NCBI RefSeq assembly: GCF_001373415.1
Contig: NZ_CDSE01000022.1
Location: 1 to 64,000, forward strand
Length of the DNA stretch: 64,000 nucleotides
Source of the DNA: Paenibacillus dakarensis
GTDB lineage: Bacteria > Bacillota > Bacilli > Paenibacillales > Paenibacillaceae
Direction: 5' to 3'
Shown: positions 34,297 through 43,954 of the stretch, piece after piece
Layout of the letters: each line of letters starts with the position of its first letter
How positions within the stretch are numbered: the stretch's first letter is position 1
Translations under genes and position numbers: made by a program
The notes under the pieces: generated by a model
What the model saw: the letters and a program-made list of their open reading frames with translations, nothing else
Databases searched by the model: none
Told to the model about the DNA's origin: nothing

Positions 34297-34821
34297 ATGT
34301 CTCGGTCATGGGAAAGAAAAGTCAACAAGAATATGTCACAGCTTAACAAGCAGCGTAAGAAGCAGGGTCAGCCAACTATGGGGATGAATGCAGCAATCAC
34401 CAGTGATGGCGATGTATTTAAAGGCCGCAAGTATGTGCTGCCTATCATCTTAATCGCATTAGCGGCTCTTTATGCCATGCTGGGTATGGCGACAACAGCT
34501 GCTGGTGCGGGTAGTCAGGCAATGAACTGGATCGGGGTCAGTCTGTATGTGCTGCTGGCTGTAATGATTTTCTTGCGCAAGCCATATTTGAAAGTTACTC
34601 GTAATACGGTATCAACCATGAAGTTCAATCGTGAACGTAAATTAACAGCGTCTGAGATTTCAAAGATCAAGATTTTGAAGGGCTCAGTGGTAATCGAGAA
34701 CAATGCTCGAGGTGGAAATTGGGTGTTTTCTCGATTGATTAACCGCTACGATACTCAAGCAATGGGAGAAAGACTGGAGCAATTTGCGAAGGTTAACAAT
34801 ATTCCTGTAGAGCATCAATAA
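34297..34821 (+). CDS. Hypothetical two-helix membrane protein
   Basis: I do not recognise this 174-residue protein. It has a very basic N-terminus (SRSWERKVNKNMSQLNKQRKKQGQ), two membrane helices (about residues 48-68 and 77-95) and a cytoplasmic C-terminal domain of 80 residues. The domain includes TAVEISKIKILKG-like and NWVFSRLINRYD stretches. TAGGGGGAG precedes the ATG. It lies between the ynzC-like gene and a HAD gene in the same direction, and co-transcription is likely. Nothing suggests horizontal transfer. Confidence 0.6.
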   Translation: MSRSWERKVNKNMSQLNKQRKKQGQPTMGMNAAITSDGDVFKGRKYVLPIILIALAALYAMLGMATTAAGAGSQAMNWIGVSLYVLLAVMIFLRKPYLKVTRNTVSTMKFNRERKLTASEISKIKILKGSVVIENNARGGNWVFSRLINRYDTQAMGERLEQFAKVNNIPVEHQ

Positions 34822-34865
34822 TAGAGGTTGTTTCGTAAGGCAAGAACTAAAGGGAGCTGGAAGAG

Positions 34866-35657
34866 ATGCCGATATCTGCGGTACTGTTTGATTTGGATGA
34901 TACGCTTTTATGGGACGAAAGAAGTGTGGAAGAAGCTTTTGAAGTAACCTGTAAGGCTGCAGCACAGTGTGCCGGAATTGAAGCGGGTGCTCTGCTAGCT
35001 GCGGTTCGCAATGAAGCACGATTATTGTATGAATCCTTTGACACCTTTGCATTTACCAAAATGATCGGCATCAATCCATATGAGGGCTTGTGGGCTAATT
35101 TTACAGCTGGAGAACAGCCGGAGTTCCGACGTCTGCAAGAGTTAGCACCTATGTACCGCAAAGAATCATGGTATCGGGGATTGAAAACCTTAGGTGTTGA
35201 TAACGAGGAGCTGGCAGGAGAACTTTCAGAACAATTTGCTGCAGAACGCAGACAACGCCCTTATGTTTATGATGAGACTTTTGATGTTCTGAAAGAGCTT
35301 CAAGGTCACGTTAAATTACTGCTTCTAACGAACGGAAGCCCTGATCTCCAGCAGGAGAAGCTGGACGGGGTGCCCGATTTGGTCTCTTTCTTTGATCATA
35401 TCGTGATTTCCGGAAACTTCGGTAAAGGCAAACCGGATGTCTCTATTTTCACACATGCGTTAGGACTTCTCGGCATAAATCCTGAGAATGCAGTTATGGT
35501 TGGGGATAAGCTGACCACCGATATCAAAGGCGGTAACGCGGCGGGACTGACTACGGTTTGGATTAACCGTACGGATCGTCCAAAGGATCCGGAGATTGTC
35601 CCAACTTATGAAATTCAGAGTTTAACAGAACTTCACGATATTTTATCTGCATTGTAA
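34866..35657 (+). CDS. HAD family hydrolase
   Basis: The 263-residue protein has the four HAD motifs in order: DLDDTLLWDE near the start, LLTNGS, the lysine in GKGKPDVSIF and GDKLTTDIKGG. The cap is of the C1 type between motifs I and II. HAD proteins of this type remove phosphate from small metabolites; the substrate is unknown. AGGGAGC precedes the ATG, 44 bp after the membrane protein gene. An imperfect hairpin with a T-run follows. Confidence 0.85.
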   Translation: MPISAVLFDLDDTLLWDERSVEEAFEVTCKAAAQCAGIEAGALLAAVRNEARLLYESFDTFAFTKMIGINPYEGLWANFTAGEQPEFRRLQELAPMYRKESWYRGLKTLGVDNEELAGELSEQFAAERRQRPYVYDETFDVLKELQGHVKLLLLTNGSPDLQQEKLDGVPDLVSFFDHIVISGNFGKGKPDVSIFTHALGLLGINPENAVMVGDKLTTDIKGGNAAGLTTVWINRTDRPKDPEIVPTYEIQSLTELHDILSAL

Positions 35658-35687
35658 AGTTACATTGAACTCATAAATCAAGTATAT

Positions 35688-35738
35688 ATAAGTCGTCTCT
35701 TGTCATTTGGTTAATTGGCATGAGTCGGCTTATTTTTT
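35688..35738 (+). terminator. Imperfect terminator after the HAD gene
   Basis: ATAAGTCGTCTC at 35688-35700 pairs imperfectly with GAGTCGGCTTAT at 35722-35733, followed by TTTTT. Confidence 0.55.
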
Positions 35739-35902
35739 GCTGCATAACAGCATTTAATGATTTATGATAAATGTCACACAATTGTAAGCGTTAAAACATT
35801 TTAGAGGAATAAAAAGGTTGTATAATTATGTAGCTGTTAAGTATTTAAGCGAGAGTAACGAAGTGAACCATACATATGATTTCAAAAGTAGGTGTATATC
35901 TT

Positions 35903-36310
35903 ATGAAGAAGAACAGGTATGCTTTGATTTCGGTTATGATCCTGATGGCTATTTCCCTGGCAGCTTGTCGAGATAGCAAGGCTAGCGGCGGCGATGAGTT
36001 AGTCATGGTTGATCCCATCCTGGTTGAACTGACCTTAAATGCAGAAACTGTTGCAGCAGGGGAGAATGTATTGATTCAAGCGAAGGTAACCCAAGCAGGA
36101 ATGCCGGTAGAGGATGCTGATAAAGTCGAGTTTGAGATTGTCCGTGAAGGCGGGGGATCACCGGAAAAGGTACCGATTCAACATCTGGGGGACGGCAGCT
36201 ATGAGCTTAATAAAGTGTTTAATGAACCCGGTAATTATCGGATTATCTCTCATGTTACGGCGCGTGGTCAGCATTCGATGCCATTGAAGGAACTCAAAGT
36301 AGCTGGATGA
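35903..36310 (+). CDS. FixH/YtkA-like lipoprotein
   Basis: The 135-residue protein has a lipoprotein signal peptide with LAAC lipobox. A single immunoglobulin-like domain follows with the FixH/YtkA pattern (PILVELTLNAETVAAGENVLIQAKVTQAG, then EFEIVREGGG, and GSYELNKVFNEPGNYRIISHV). Family members in Bacillota are surface lipoproteins of uncertain function; some occur with copper or cytochrome genes, but none is nearby here. ATG 35903 was chosen because it starts the signal peptide and follows AGTAGGTG; the open frame begins nine codons upstream. Confidence 0.72.
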   Translation: MKKNRYALISVMILMAISLAACRDSKASGGDELVMVDPILVELTLNAETVAAGENVLIQAKVTQAGMPVEDADKVEFEIVREGGGSPEKVPIQHLGDGSYELNKVFNEPGNYRIISHVTARGQHSMPLKELKVAG

Positions 36311-36333
36311 GCAAGAATAATAATCATTTAAAC

Positions 36334-36377
36334 AGCAGTCCAGAACATCCCTTCGGATGACTTAGACTGCTTTTTTT
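36334..36377 (+). terminator. Terminator after the FixH-like gene
   Basis: AGCAGTC (36334-36340) pairs with GACTGCT (36365-36371), an inner CATCC-CTTC-GGATG hairpin fills the loop, and seven Ts follow. Confidence 0.8.
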
Positions 36378-36638
36378 CTTTACTCCTGTTTATACTAAAA
36401 CCGAACATTATCGTCTTTAATGATTATCTCGTTCGTGTTACCGGCAAAAATTTCAATAATAATTATATCCCTATTTTCTACTAGGAATAATACACTATAT
36501 GCTGCTTCTATTGATGTTTATCATCTGATGTTTATCATTATGAGTTGATATTATGCCTATTTCAACGGATATCATCCTTTTCTATTGAAATATATTCTGT
36601 TACACTAAGATTTAACGTTTGGCTGGGAGGGATATACA
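36378..36638. other. AT-rich metH leader with a 12-bp direct repeat
   Basis: No ORF is credible here. GATGTTTATCAT occurs at 36513-36524 and again at 36527-36538, a 14-bp period that suggests a regulator site. I searched by eye for an S-box (SAM) or cobalamin riboswitch and saw neither. Confidence 0.45.
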
Positions 36639-39600
36639 TTGAGCAAACCTAACTTGCAAGAAGTACTAAAAGAACGAATATTGATTCTTGATGGTGCAAT
36701 GGGGACCATGATACAACAAGAGGACCTTTCAGCTGAGGACTTCGGTGGTGAAGAGCTGGATGGCTGTAATGAAATGCTGGTGCTGAAACGCCCGGATGTT
36801 ATACAGTCGATTCATGAACAATATTTAGCTGCAGGTGCCGATCTTATTGAAACGAATACTTTTGGTGCGACTTCAGTTGTACTTGCCGAGTATGATATAC
36901 CCGAGCTTGCCCGGGAGATTAACCTGAATGCGGCTCGTCTAGCGCTGGCTGCAGCTTCAAAATATTCAACTCCCGAGAAACCGCGTTATGTTGTAGGTGC
37001 GATGGGACCAACAACGAAGACGCTATCCGTTACCGGCGGAGTTACATTTCAGGAATTAATTCAAAGCTATGAAGAGCAGGCTGCTGCTTTAATTGAGGGC
37101 GGTGTAGATGCTCTTTTGCTGGAAACATCACAAGATACACTTAACGTGAAAGCAGGTACGATCGGAATACGCCAAGCTTTTGAAAAGACGGGTGTAAAGC
37201 TTCCGATCATGATATCCGGAACGATTGAACCAATGGGTACAACACTAGCCGGACAGAACATTGAAGCATTTTACATATCTCTGGAGCATTTAGAACCGAT
37301 ATCCATTGGTTTAAACTGTGCAACAGGGCCGGAATTCATGAGAGATCATATACGTTCGCTTTCAGAAATGGCTAAGGCAGCAATCAGCTGTTATCCGAAT
37401 GCCGGGTTGCCCGATGAGAACGGGAATTATCATGAATCACCGGAATCCCTTGCCCAGAAGATGGGCGCATTTGCTGAAAAAGGGTGGCTGAACATTGCAG
37501 GTGGCTGCTGCGGAACGACGCCTGAACATATTCGTGCTTTAAGCAGCATGATGAGTAAATATCCGCCAAGAAAGCTGGAGGGCTCCCATTTACCGGCTCT
37601 TTCGGGAATTGATCCCGTCTATATCGAGCAGGATAATCGTCCGTATATGGTTGGAGAGCGGACGAATGTGCTTGGTTCCCGCAAATTTAAGCGCCTCATC
37701 GTGGAAGGAAAGTACGAGGAAGCGTCTGAAATAGCTCGGGCTCAAGTTAAAAATGGTGCGCATGTCATTGATGTTTGTGTACAGGATCCGGATCGTGAAG
37801 AGAAAGAGGACATGATGAAGTTCCTGGAGCTCGTCGTGAAAAAGGTGAAAGTTCCTCTCATGATCGATACAACGGACCCAGAGGTTATAGATCTTTCACT
37901 AAGCTATTCTCAAGGGAAGGCGATAATTAACTCCATTAACCTTGAGGACGGAGAAGATAAGTTTGAAAAGGTAGCTCCACTGATTCACAAATTCGGCGCT
38001 GCTGTTGTCGTCGGAACGATTGATGAAAGCGGACAAGCGATAGATCGTCAGGATAAATTAAAAGTTGCACGCCGTTCCTATGACCTGCTTGTGAATAAGT
38101 ATGGCATTAAACCGGAAGATATTATTTTTGATACATTGGTGTTCCCTGTTGGAACAGGTGATGAGCAGTATATAGGATCAGCCCAAGAAACCATTGAAGG
38201 AATTCGGTTAATAAAAGAGTCTATGCCGGAATGCCATACGATTCTGGGAATCAGCAATGTTTCCTTTGGGCTTCCAGAGGCTGGAAGAGAAGTGCTGAAC
38301 TCGGTGTTTTTATATGAATGTACGAAGGCAGGACTTGATTATGCCATTGTGAATACGGAGAAGCTGGAGCGTTATGCCTCGATTCCAGAAGAAGAGCGGC
38401 GTCTGGCGGAAAATCTTATCTATCGTACGAATGATGAGACTCTTGCTGCTTTTGTAGCTGCATTCCGGAACAAGAAGGTTGAGAAGAAAGAGAAGATCTC
38501 GAACCTGAGCTTGGAAGAAAGACTTGCTTCATATGTTGTGGAGGGGTCTAAGGAAGGACTCATTCCTGATCTGGATGAGGCCTTGAAGAAATATGGAGCA
38601 CTCGAAATTATAAATGGACCTTTGATGCAAGGAATGACCGAAGTCGGCCGTCTGTTTAATAATAATGAGTTAATCGTTGCTGAAGTGCTCCAAAGTGCGG
38701 AAGTGATGAAAGCCTCGGTGGCTCATCTGGAACAATTCATGGAGAAGAATGAGACGTCTGTCAAGGGTAAAATAATGCTTGCGACAGTAAAAGGCGATGT
38801 ACATGACATCGGTAAAAACCTGGTTGAAATCATCCTTTCGAATAATGGTTATGAAATTATTAACTTGGGTATAAAAGTACCACCAGAACAAATTATTGAA
38901 GCATATCGAAGAGAAAAGCCCGATGCTATCGGTTTGTCGGGTCTTTTGGTTAAATCAGCCCAGCAAATGGTCTTAACGGCTCAGGATTTAAAGACGGCAG
39001 GCGTAAATGTGCCGATTATGGTTGGCGGGGCCGCACTTACACGTAAGTTTACAAGAACTCGTATCAGACCCGAGTATGAAGGCATGGTGCTGTATGCGAA
39101 GGATGCAATGGATGGGTTAGATATCGCCAATAAACTCAGTGATCCCATTACGAGACAAGAAATCGAGAACCTGGTGAAAGCTGAACGGGAAGAAGATATT
39201 ACAGTTAAACCTGCTGAGAAGCAGCTGCCGGAGCAAACCCGGGTTAACCGCTCGAAAATATCCTCGGAAGCACCGGTCTATCTTCCGCCGGACTTGGATA
39301 GGCATGTTATAAAGAATTATCCAATATCGCATATTCTTCCTTATATTAATATGCAAATGCTGCTCGGACATCATTTGGGCCTAAGAGGTTCAGTAGACCA
39401 GCTGCTGCAAACTCAAGATCCCAAAGCCGTTTCGTTGAAAGCGACGGTAGATGGAATACTGCAAGAAGCCATTCAAGACGGCATTATTCAGGCGCATGCC
39501 ATGTATCGATTCTTCCCGGCTCAGTCGGACGGAAATGATATTTTGATCTATGACCCTGAGAACAAGGAAACCGTTCTTCACCGGTTCAACTTCCCAAGGC

Positions 39601-40079
39601 AGTCGGTAGAACCTTATCTATGTCTCTCAGACTTCTTAAAACCGGTTGATAGCGGAGTAATGGATTATGTTGGCTTCTTGGTTGTAACTGCCGGTCACGG
39701 TATAGGAAAGCTGTCTTCGGAATGGAAAGATAAAGGGGATTATCTCCGTTCACATGCATTACAGTCGGTTGCACTCGAGACTGCCGAAGCACTTGCTGAA
39801 CGCGTTCACCATTTGATGAGAGATTCCTGGGGCTTCCCGGATCCAGAGGATATGACCATGAAGAGACGTTTTGGGGCAAGATACCAAGGGATTCGTGTAT
39901 CATTCGGATATCCGGCATGTCCGGATCTGGAGGATCAGGAGGCGTTGTTTAAACTGATGAAACCGGAAGATATGGGTGTGCACCTTACCGAAGGCTTTAT
40001 GATGGAGCCCGAGGCATCTGTTTCAGCGATGGTGTTTAGCCATCCTGAAGCTAAATACTTTAACGTTGAAAAAGCTTGA
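36639..40079 (+). CDS. metH: Cobalamin-dependent methionine synthase
   Basis: MetH moves the methyl group of methyltetrahydrofolate to homocysteine through cobalamin. The 1146-residue protein has all four modules. The homocysteine domain carries zinc cysteines in GLNCATG (about 226-232) and GGCCGTTPEH (from 288). The pterin-binding domain is at about 340-600. The cobalamin domain has DVHDIGKNL (lower ligand His723) and a later GLSGLLVKSAQQM. The C-terminal SAM-dependent reactivation domain has RYQGIRVSFGYPACPDL. The start is TTG with GGGAGGG upstream. A weak hairpin follows and no reductase gene is adjacent. Confidence 0.96.
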   Translation: MSKPNLQEVLKERILILDGAMGTMIQQEDLSAEDFGGEELDGCNEMLVLKRPDVIQSIHEQYLAAGADLIETNTFGATSVVLAEYDIPELAREINLNAARLALAAASKYSTPEKPRYVVGAMGPTTKTLSVTGGVTFQELIQSYEEQAAALIEGGVDALLLETSQDTLNVKAGTIGIRQAFEKTGVKLPIMISGTIEPMGTTLAGQNIEAFYISLEHLEPISIGLNCATGPEFMRDHIRSLSEMAKAAISCYPNAGLPDENGNYHESPESLAQKMGAFAEKGWLNIAGGCCGTTPEHIRALSSMMSKYPPRKLEGSHLPALSGIDPVYIEQDNRPYMVGERTNVLGSRKFKRLIVEGKYEEASEIARAQVKNGAHVIDVCVQDPDREEKEDMMKFLELVVKKVKVPLMIDTTDPEVIDLSLSYSQGKAIINSINLEDGEDKFEKVAPLIHKFGAAVVVGTIDESGQAIDRQDKLKVARRSYDLLVNKYGIKPEDIIFDTLVFPVGTGDEQYIGSAQETIEGIRLIKESMPECHTILGISNVSFGLPEAGREVLNSVFLYECTKAGLDYAIVNTEKLERYASIPEEERRLAENLIYRTNDETLAAFVAAFRNKKVEKKEKISNLSLEERLASYVVEGSKEGLIPDLDEALKKYGALEIINGPLMQGMTEVGRLFNNNELIVAEVLQSAEVMKASVAHLEQFMEKNETSVKGKIMLATVKGDVHDIGKNLVEIILSNNGYEIINLGIKVPPEQIIEAYRREKPDAIGLSGLLVKSAQQMVLTAQDLKTAGVNVPIMVGGAALTRKFTRTRIRPEYEGMVLYAKDAMDGLDIANKLSDPITRQEIENLVKAEREEDITVKPAEKQLPEQTRVNRSKISSEAPVYLPPDLDRHVIKNYPISHILPYINMQMLLGHHLGLRGSVDQLLQTQDPKAVSLKATVDGILQEAIQDGIIQAHAMYRFFPAQSDGNDILIYDPENKETVLHRFNFPRQSVEPYLCLSDFLKPVDSGVMDYVGFLVVTAGHGIGKLSSEWKDKGDYLRSHALQSVALETAEALAERVHHLMRDSWGFPDPEDMTMKRRFGARYQGIRVSFGYPACPDLEDQEALFKLMKPEDMGVHLTEGFMMEPEASVSAMVFSHPEAKYFNVEKA

Positions 40080-40113
40080 TATATTATATAGGTACAGATG
40101 TATCCGTTATGGG

Positions 40114-40138
40114 AATCCTCCGAGCATTTCGGGGGATT
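40114..40138 (+). terminator. Possible weak terminator after metH
   Basis: AATCCTCCGA pairs with TTCGGGGGATT (some wobble), followed by a weak TCTCC tail. Confidence 0.3.
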
Positions 40139-40172
40139 TCTCCGGTTTACATACTTGGAAGGGGAGAAGAGA

Positions 40173-41096
40173 ATGGAACTCTATTTTTTAGGAACAAATG
40201 CAGGGGTTCCGACGCTGCAGCGAAATGTTACCTCCATAGCATTACGTTTGCTAGAGGAACGCCGCAGCATGTGGCTGTTCGATTGTGGGGAAGGAACACA
40301 GCATCAGATCCTTCGTTCACCATTAAAGATGACACGCTTAGAAAAATTATTCATTACTCATTTGCATGGAGACCATATATTTGGACTGCCGGGTTTATTG
40401 TCTAGTCGGGGAGCACAAGGAGCTACAACACCCATTACAGTGTATGGGCCAAAGGGCATTAAGACGTTCATCGAAACCTCGCTGGACCTTAGTCAATCCA
40501 GAGTGAATTATCCGCTTGAAATCGTGGAGCACAGCGGAGGAGTATTATTCGAAGATGAAGGATTTCGTGTAGAGGCTTCAGTTCTCGAGCATCGGGCTGA
40601 AAGTTACGGATATCGAATTATTGAAAAGGAACGCCCTGGAAAGCTTGATCAGAAGCGTCTCGAGTCATTGGGATTAAAACCTGGCCCGATCTACGGACGG
40701 CTGAAACGTGGAGAGAGTGTAGAAACGAACGATGGCCGGATTATCCATGCAGCAGATGTACTGCTTGCGCCGAAAAAAGGGCGTATTGTAACGATCCTTG
40801 GTGATACCAGACCATGTGAGAATATCGTTCCGCTCGCTAAGGATGCCGATCTGTTGGTGCATGAAGCAACTTTCATGCATGAGCTTGAGGATATTGCTCA
40901 TGAATATTACCACAGCACAGCATTGCAGGCGGCTAAAGCTGCTGCGGAAGCAGGAGTAAAGATGTTAATGTTGACGCATTTTAGCTCCAGATACAAGGAC
41001 ATTGAACATTTGCAGCCTTTACTTGAGGAAGCGAAAGAAGTATTCCCGAACACAAGGCTAGCCGAAGATTTCGGCCTGTATCCTGTATCGAGATAA
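40173..41096 (+). CDS. rnz: Ribonuclease Z
   Basis: RNase Z trims the 3' ends of tRNA precursors that lack an encoded CCA. The 307-residue protein is a metallo-beta-lactamase fold with the motif THLHGDH (His63, His65, Asp67, His68) and later GDTRPC, HEATF and the histidine in THFSSRY. The length suits bacterial Rnz. ATG 40173 was chosen by GGGGAG upstream; the frame is open from 40098 without a ribosome binding site. Confidence 0.93.
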   Translation: MELYFLGTNAGVPTLQRNVTSIALRLLEERRSMWLFDCGEGTQHQILRSPLKMTRLEKLFITHLHGDHIFGLPGLLSSRGAQGATTPITVYGPKGIKTFIETSLDLSQSRVNYPLEIVEHSGGVLFEDEGFRVEASVLEHRAESYGYRIIEKERPGKLDQKRLESLGLKPGPIYGRLKRGESVETNDGRIIHAADVLLAPKKGRIVTILGDTRPCENIVPLAKDADLLVHEATFMHELEDIAHEYYHSTALQAAKAAAEAGVKMLMLTHFSSRYKDIEHLQPLLEEAKEVFPNTRLAEDFGLYPVSR

Positions 41097-41441
41097 GGAA
41101 ATGATAAGAATTATTTTCCGGGAAAGCGCAGGATATGACAAGCTTATTCCATCATCTTCACACCTTGGACACTCTTCGATTTCTTTCGACCAGCTGTGCC
41201 GGACGGCTCCGAAATTCAATCAAAAAGGCGGTCAGTTAGTGGCATTTTCCGCCTCTCAAATAGTTGCAGGGGAAAGATGCATCTTTTAAAATGTATGAAG
41301 ATGTCTATCCGTTTCTATATTGAAAAATGGATAGTCTGGCTAAACTAAACAAGCAGCTATACATGCAGGGTTTAAAGAGCTGATGTTTAATGCTGTTAAT
41401 TATTAATGTGATAAATACAGACAGAGTGAGAAGGTGCTAAC
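41097..41441. other. Intergenic region without a supported gene
   Basis: One short frame (41101-41289) has no ribosome binding site and no family resemblance. AGGCGG at about 41225 pairs with CCGCCT at about 41250, a weak hairpin without a U-tract. No promoter or repeat stands out. Confidence 0.4.
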
Positions 41442-42251
41442 GTGGAACACGTGAAAGGTTTGCTTATTGATCTAGATGGAACGCTGTATCATGGTAAGAA
41501 TATAATTGAAGGAGCTGACGCTCTTATTCGTAAACTCCGTGAGAAGAAGGTTCCATATTTGTTTGTAACGAATAATTCTTCCCGTACTCCACAGCAGGTT
41601 GCAGAGCATCTTGCTGCGATGGGGATTTCTGCTTTGCCTGAAGAGGTATGCACCTCTTCACTTGCAGCAGCGAGTTATATTGCTCATGAAACACCTGGAG
41701 CCAAAGTGGCGATTTTGGGAGAGGAAGGACTTGAGCAAGCTCTTTTGGAAGCCGGTTTGGATATTACGGAAGAACAGCCGCAATACGTTGTTCAAGGTAT
41801 CGATCGTTCCTTCAACTATTCCTCATTGACTAAAGCTTTAAAATGGATTCATGGAGGGGCCATATCTGTATTGACGAATCCTGATTTGCTGCTGCCATCA
41901 GATACCGGCCTGACACCAGGTGCAGGTTCGCTCGGTGCAGCTATTGAAGCTGCTTCCGGTGTAAAACCGGTCATCATTGGAAAACCTTCATCCATCCTGA
42001 TGAAATATGCAACAGATCGCCTTGGGCTTTCTCCTGCCGAGACAGCAGTTGTCGGTGATAATCTTAGAACCGATATTGCTGCAGGCGTTAATGCTGGCTG
42101 CAGAACGGTGCTTGTCATGACAGGAATCACGACACATGACAACATGGAAGATCACATCACTGCTGCCGGTGTTCGTCCTGATTACATATGTGAAGATTTA
42201 TACGAAGCAGCTGAGCTGCTGTGCTCCAGCGGGGTTAACCATTGCGACTAG
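41442..42251 (+). CDS. HAD-IIA family phosphatase (YutF type)
   Basis: The 269-residue protein has DLDGTLYHGK, FVTNNSSRTP, VIIGKPSSI and GDNLRTDIAAG, the four motifs of NagD-like HAD-IIA phosphatases. Its overall form fits the TIGR01457/YutF group. A C2-type cap lies between residues 60 and 180. The substrate is likely a small sugar or nucleotide phosphate. The GTG start has AAGGTG upstream. The Fpg-like gene follows after 28 bp. Confidence 0.86.
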   Translation: MEHVKGLLIDLDGTLYHGKNIIEGADALIRKLREKKVPYLFVTNNSSRTPQQVAEHLAAMGISALPEEVCTSSLAAASYIAHETPGAKVAILGEEGLEQALLEAGLDITEEQPQYVVQGIDRSFNYSSLTKALKWIHGGAISVLTNPDLLLPSDTGLTPGAGSLGAAIEAASGVKPVIIGKPSSILMKYATDRLGLSPAETAVVGDNLRTDIAAGVNAGCRTVLVMTGITTHDNMEDHITAAGVRPDYICEDLYEAAELLCSSGVNHCD

Positions 42252-42279
42252 AAGTTTGATATGAAGGGGTAGATGAATC

Positions 42280-43098
42280 ATGCCGGAATTTCCAGAGATG
42301 GAGAATTATCGGAGAATGCTGTCAGGCAGTATTCTGAATATTCCGATTAGCCATGTGAAAGTAAATCGGGAGAAGTCAATCAACGTGCCTTCGGAAGAAT
42401 TTATATCCGGTCTGATTGGACGAAGAGTTATATTTGTGGAGAGAAGAGGAAAATATCTCATTTTTCATCTGAGCGATGGACGTCGATTGCTGCTTCATCT
42501 CATGCTTGGCGGTCTGCTGTACTTGACCCGGGGAAGCGAAGAACAACCTTCCCGCTCTACACAGATTGAAATTGCCTTCGGGGACAAAGTGCTCCACTTT
42601 ATCGGACTGAGACTCGGATATTTGCATATGTTATCAGCGAAAGAGGTCGACGCAACGCTGAGTCAGCTCGGCCCAGAGGTTATAGATCGGAGAATGACCC
42701 AAGAGCGCTTTGTGAACCTTATGATGAAACGAAGAGGATCATTAAAAAGTCTGCTTGTAAACCAGCATGCACTTGCGGGCATAGGCAACTGTTATGCAGA
42801 CGAGATCGCTTTTGACGCTCGGATACATCCAGCCTCCAAGATTCAAAACCTGAATGAGGAGCTCTTGGAGCAGCTTTTTACAAGTGTTCAGCATGTATTG
42901 AAGGAAGCTGCAGACGGTGGCGGCTACATGGACATGCCATTCACAGGGGATGACGACCTTACAGGTAAATATAACGAGCAATGCAAGGTATATGATCGTG
43001 AAGGTGAACCTTGCGTACGCTGCGGGACGGCTATTGTTAAAGCAGAACAAACCGGACGAAAAGTGTTCTTTTGCCCGAATTGTCAGCATGAGTACTAA
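42280..43098 (+). CDS. Formamidopyrimidine-DNA glycosylase family protein (Fpg/Nei)
   Basis: Fpg/Nei enzymes cut out oxidised bases and nick the site. The 272-residue protein has the catalytic MPEFPEMENYRR start (Pro2, Glu3), RGKYLIFHLSDGR with the beta-hairpin Lys, HLMLGG and NQHALAGIGNCYADEIAF of the helix-turn-helix. The C-terminal zinc finger has four cysteines, CVRCG and CPNC. Because GNCYADE and PEFPEME differ a little from MutM, it may prefer other lesions. GAAGGGG precedes the ATG. The stop overlaps the nfo start by 11 bases. Confidence 0.9.
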   Translation: MPEFPEMENYRRMLSGSILNIPISHVKVNREKSINVPSEEFISGLIGRRVIFVERRGKYLIFHLSDGRRLLLHLMLGGLLYLTRGSEEQPSRSTQIEIAFGDKVLHFIGLRLGYLHMLSAKEVDATLSQLGPEVIDRRMTQERFVNLMMKRRGSLKSLLVNQHALAGIGNCYADEIAFDARIHPASKIQNLNEELLEQLFTSVQHVLKEAADGGGYMDMPFTGDDDLTGKYNEQCKVYDREGEPCVRCGTAIVKAEQTGRKVFFCPNCQHEY

Positions 43099-43936
43099 AA
43101 TCCGTATTGGAAGCCATGTCAGTACACGAGGCGGATTTTCAGGGGCTGCGCGCACAAGTGATCGCATAGGAGGAAAGGCGTTTCAATATTTTCCGAAGAA
43201 CCCTCGGAGCCTGCATATTAAAATGCCGGATTTGAAGGATGCCATGGCTTGTGCTGCATACTGCCGCGAGCAGGATATTGTATCGATTGCCCATACGCCA
43301 TACCCTGTTAATATGGCTGCTGGCCTTGCCAGGGGAGAATCACATTACCGATTGACTGTAGAGTCACTTATGAACGATTTGGTTATAGCGGAGGCATGCG
43401 GTTCGCTTGGAATTGTTGTACATTTTGGGCATTTAAACAACGAGGATGTGCTTCTAGGATATCAGAACATTATTCGCTGTATGAACGATGTTCTGTCGTC
43501 GTGGACCGGCCAAGCAAAGCTGTTAATTGAGAACCAAGCCGGTGATCATGGAATTATGGGAATTACGCTTGAAGAATTGGTTAAGGTGAGGGAGCTTGCC
43601 GATTATCCGGAAAAGATCGGATTTTGCCTGGATACCTGTCATTTGTTTGCAGCAGGTCAGTGGAACGTGCATGATACCCATAGTTTGCTTCAAAAAGGTA
43701 AGGACTTAGGTTACTGGGAGCATCTTATGGCCGTTCATCTGAATGATTCGAAGTATGGTGCTGGTTCAAAAAAAGATCGCCATGCTCGTATCGGACAGGG
43801 TATGATAGGTACTAAAGCTCTTCAAGAACTTGTATTATCGCCGGAATTGGCCGGAATACCGTTTGTTTTGGAAAGTGAAAAAGGGGCGGACGGGACACAT
43901 CGGGAAGATATAGCGGAAGTACTGTCCTGGTCTTGA
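43088..43936 (+). CDS. nfo: Endonuclease IV (AP endonuclease)
   Basis: Nfo cuts the backbone at abasic sites left by glycosylases. The 282-residue protein has the metal-ligand motifs AHTPY, VVHFGH, LLIENQAG, GFCLDTCHLFAAG, VHLNDSK, RIGQG and ESEKG in the family order. ATG 43088 lies inside the end of the Fpg-like gene and gives the typical IGSHVSTRGGF start. The overlap couples the glycosylase and the AP endonuclease, two steps of base excision repair. Confidence 0.92.
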   Translation: MSTKIRIGSHVSTRGGFSGAARTSDRIGGKAFQYFPKNPRSLHIKMPDLKDAMACAAYCREQDIVSIAHTPYPVNMAAGLARGESHYRLTVESLMNDLVIAEACGSLGIVVHFGHLNNEDVLLGYQNIIRCMNDVLSSWTGQAKLLIENQAGDHGIMGITLEELVKVRELADYPEKIGFCLDTCHLFAAGQWNVHDTHSLLQKGKDLGYWEHLMAVHLNDSKYGAGSKKDRHARIGQGMIGTKALQELVLSPELAGIPFVLESEKGADGTHREDIAEVLSWS

Positions 43937-43954
43937 ACAAGGAGAGGGTGAAAC

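Noticed and set aside
36378..36638. SAM or cobalamin riboswitch ahead of metH
   Set aside because: None of the conserved core elements could be found by eye; only the direct repeat stands out.
41101..41289. 62-residue plus-strand ORF after rnz
   Set aside because: No ribosome binding site or recognisable pattern.
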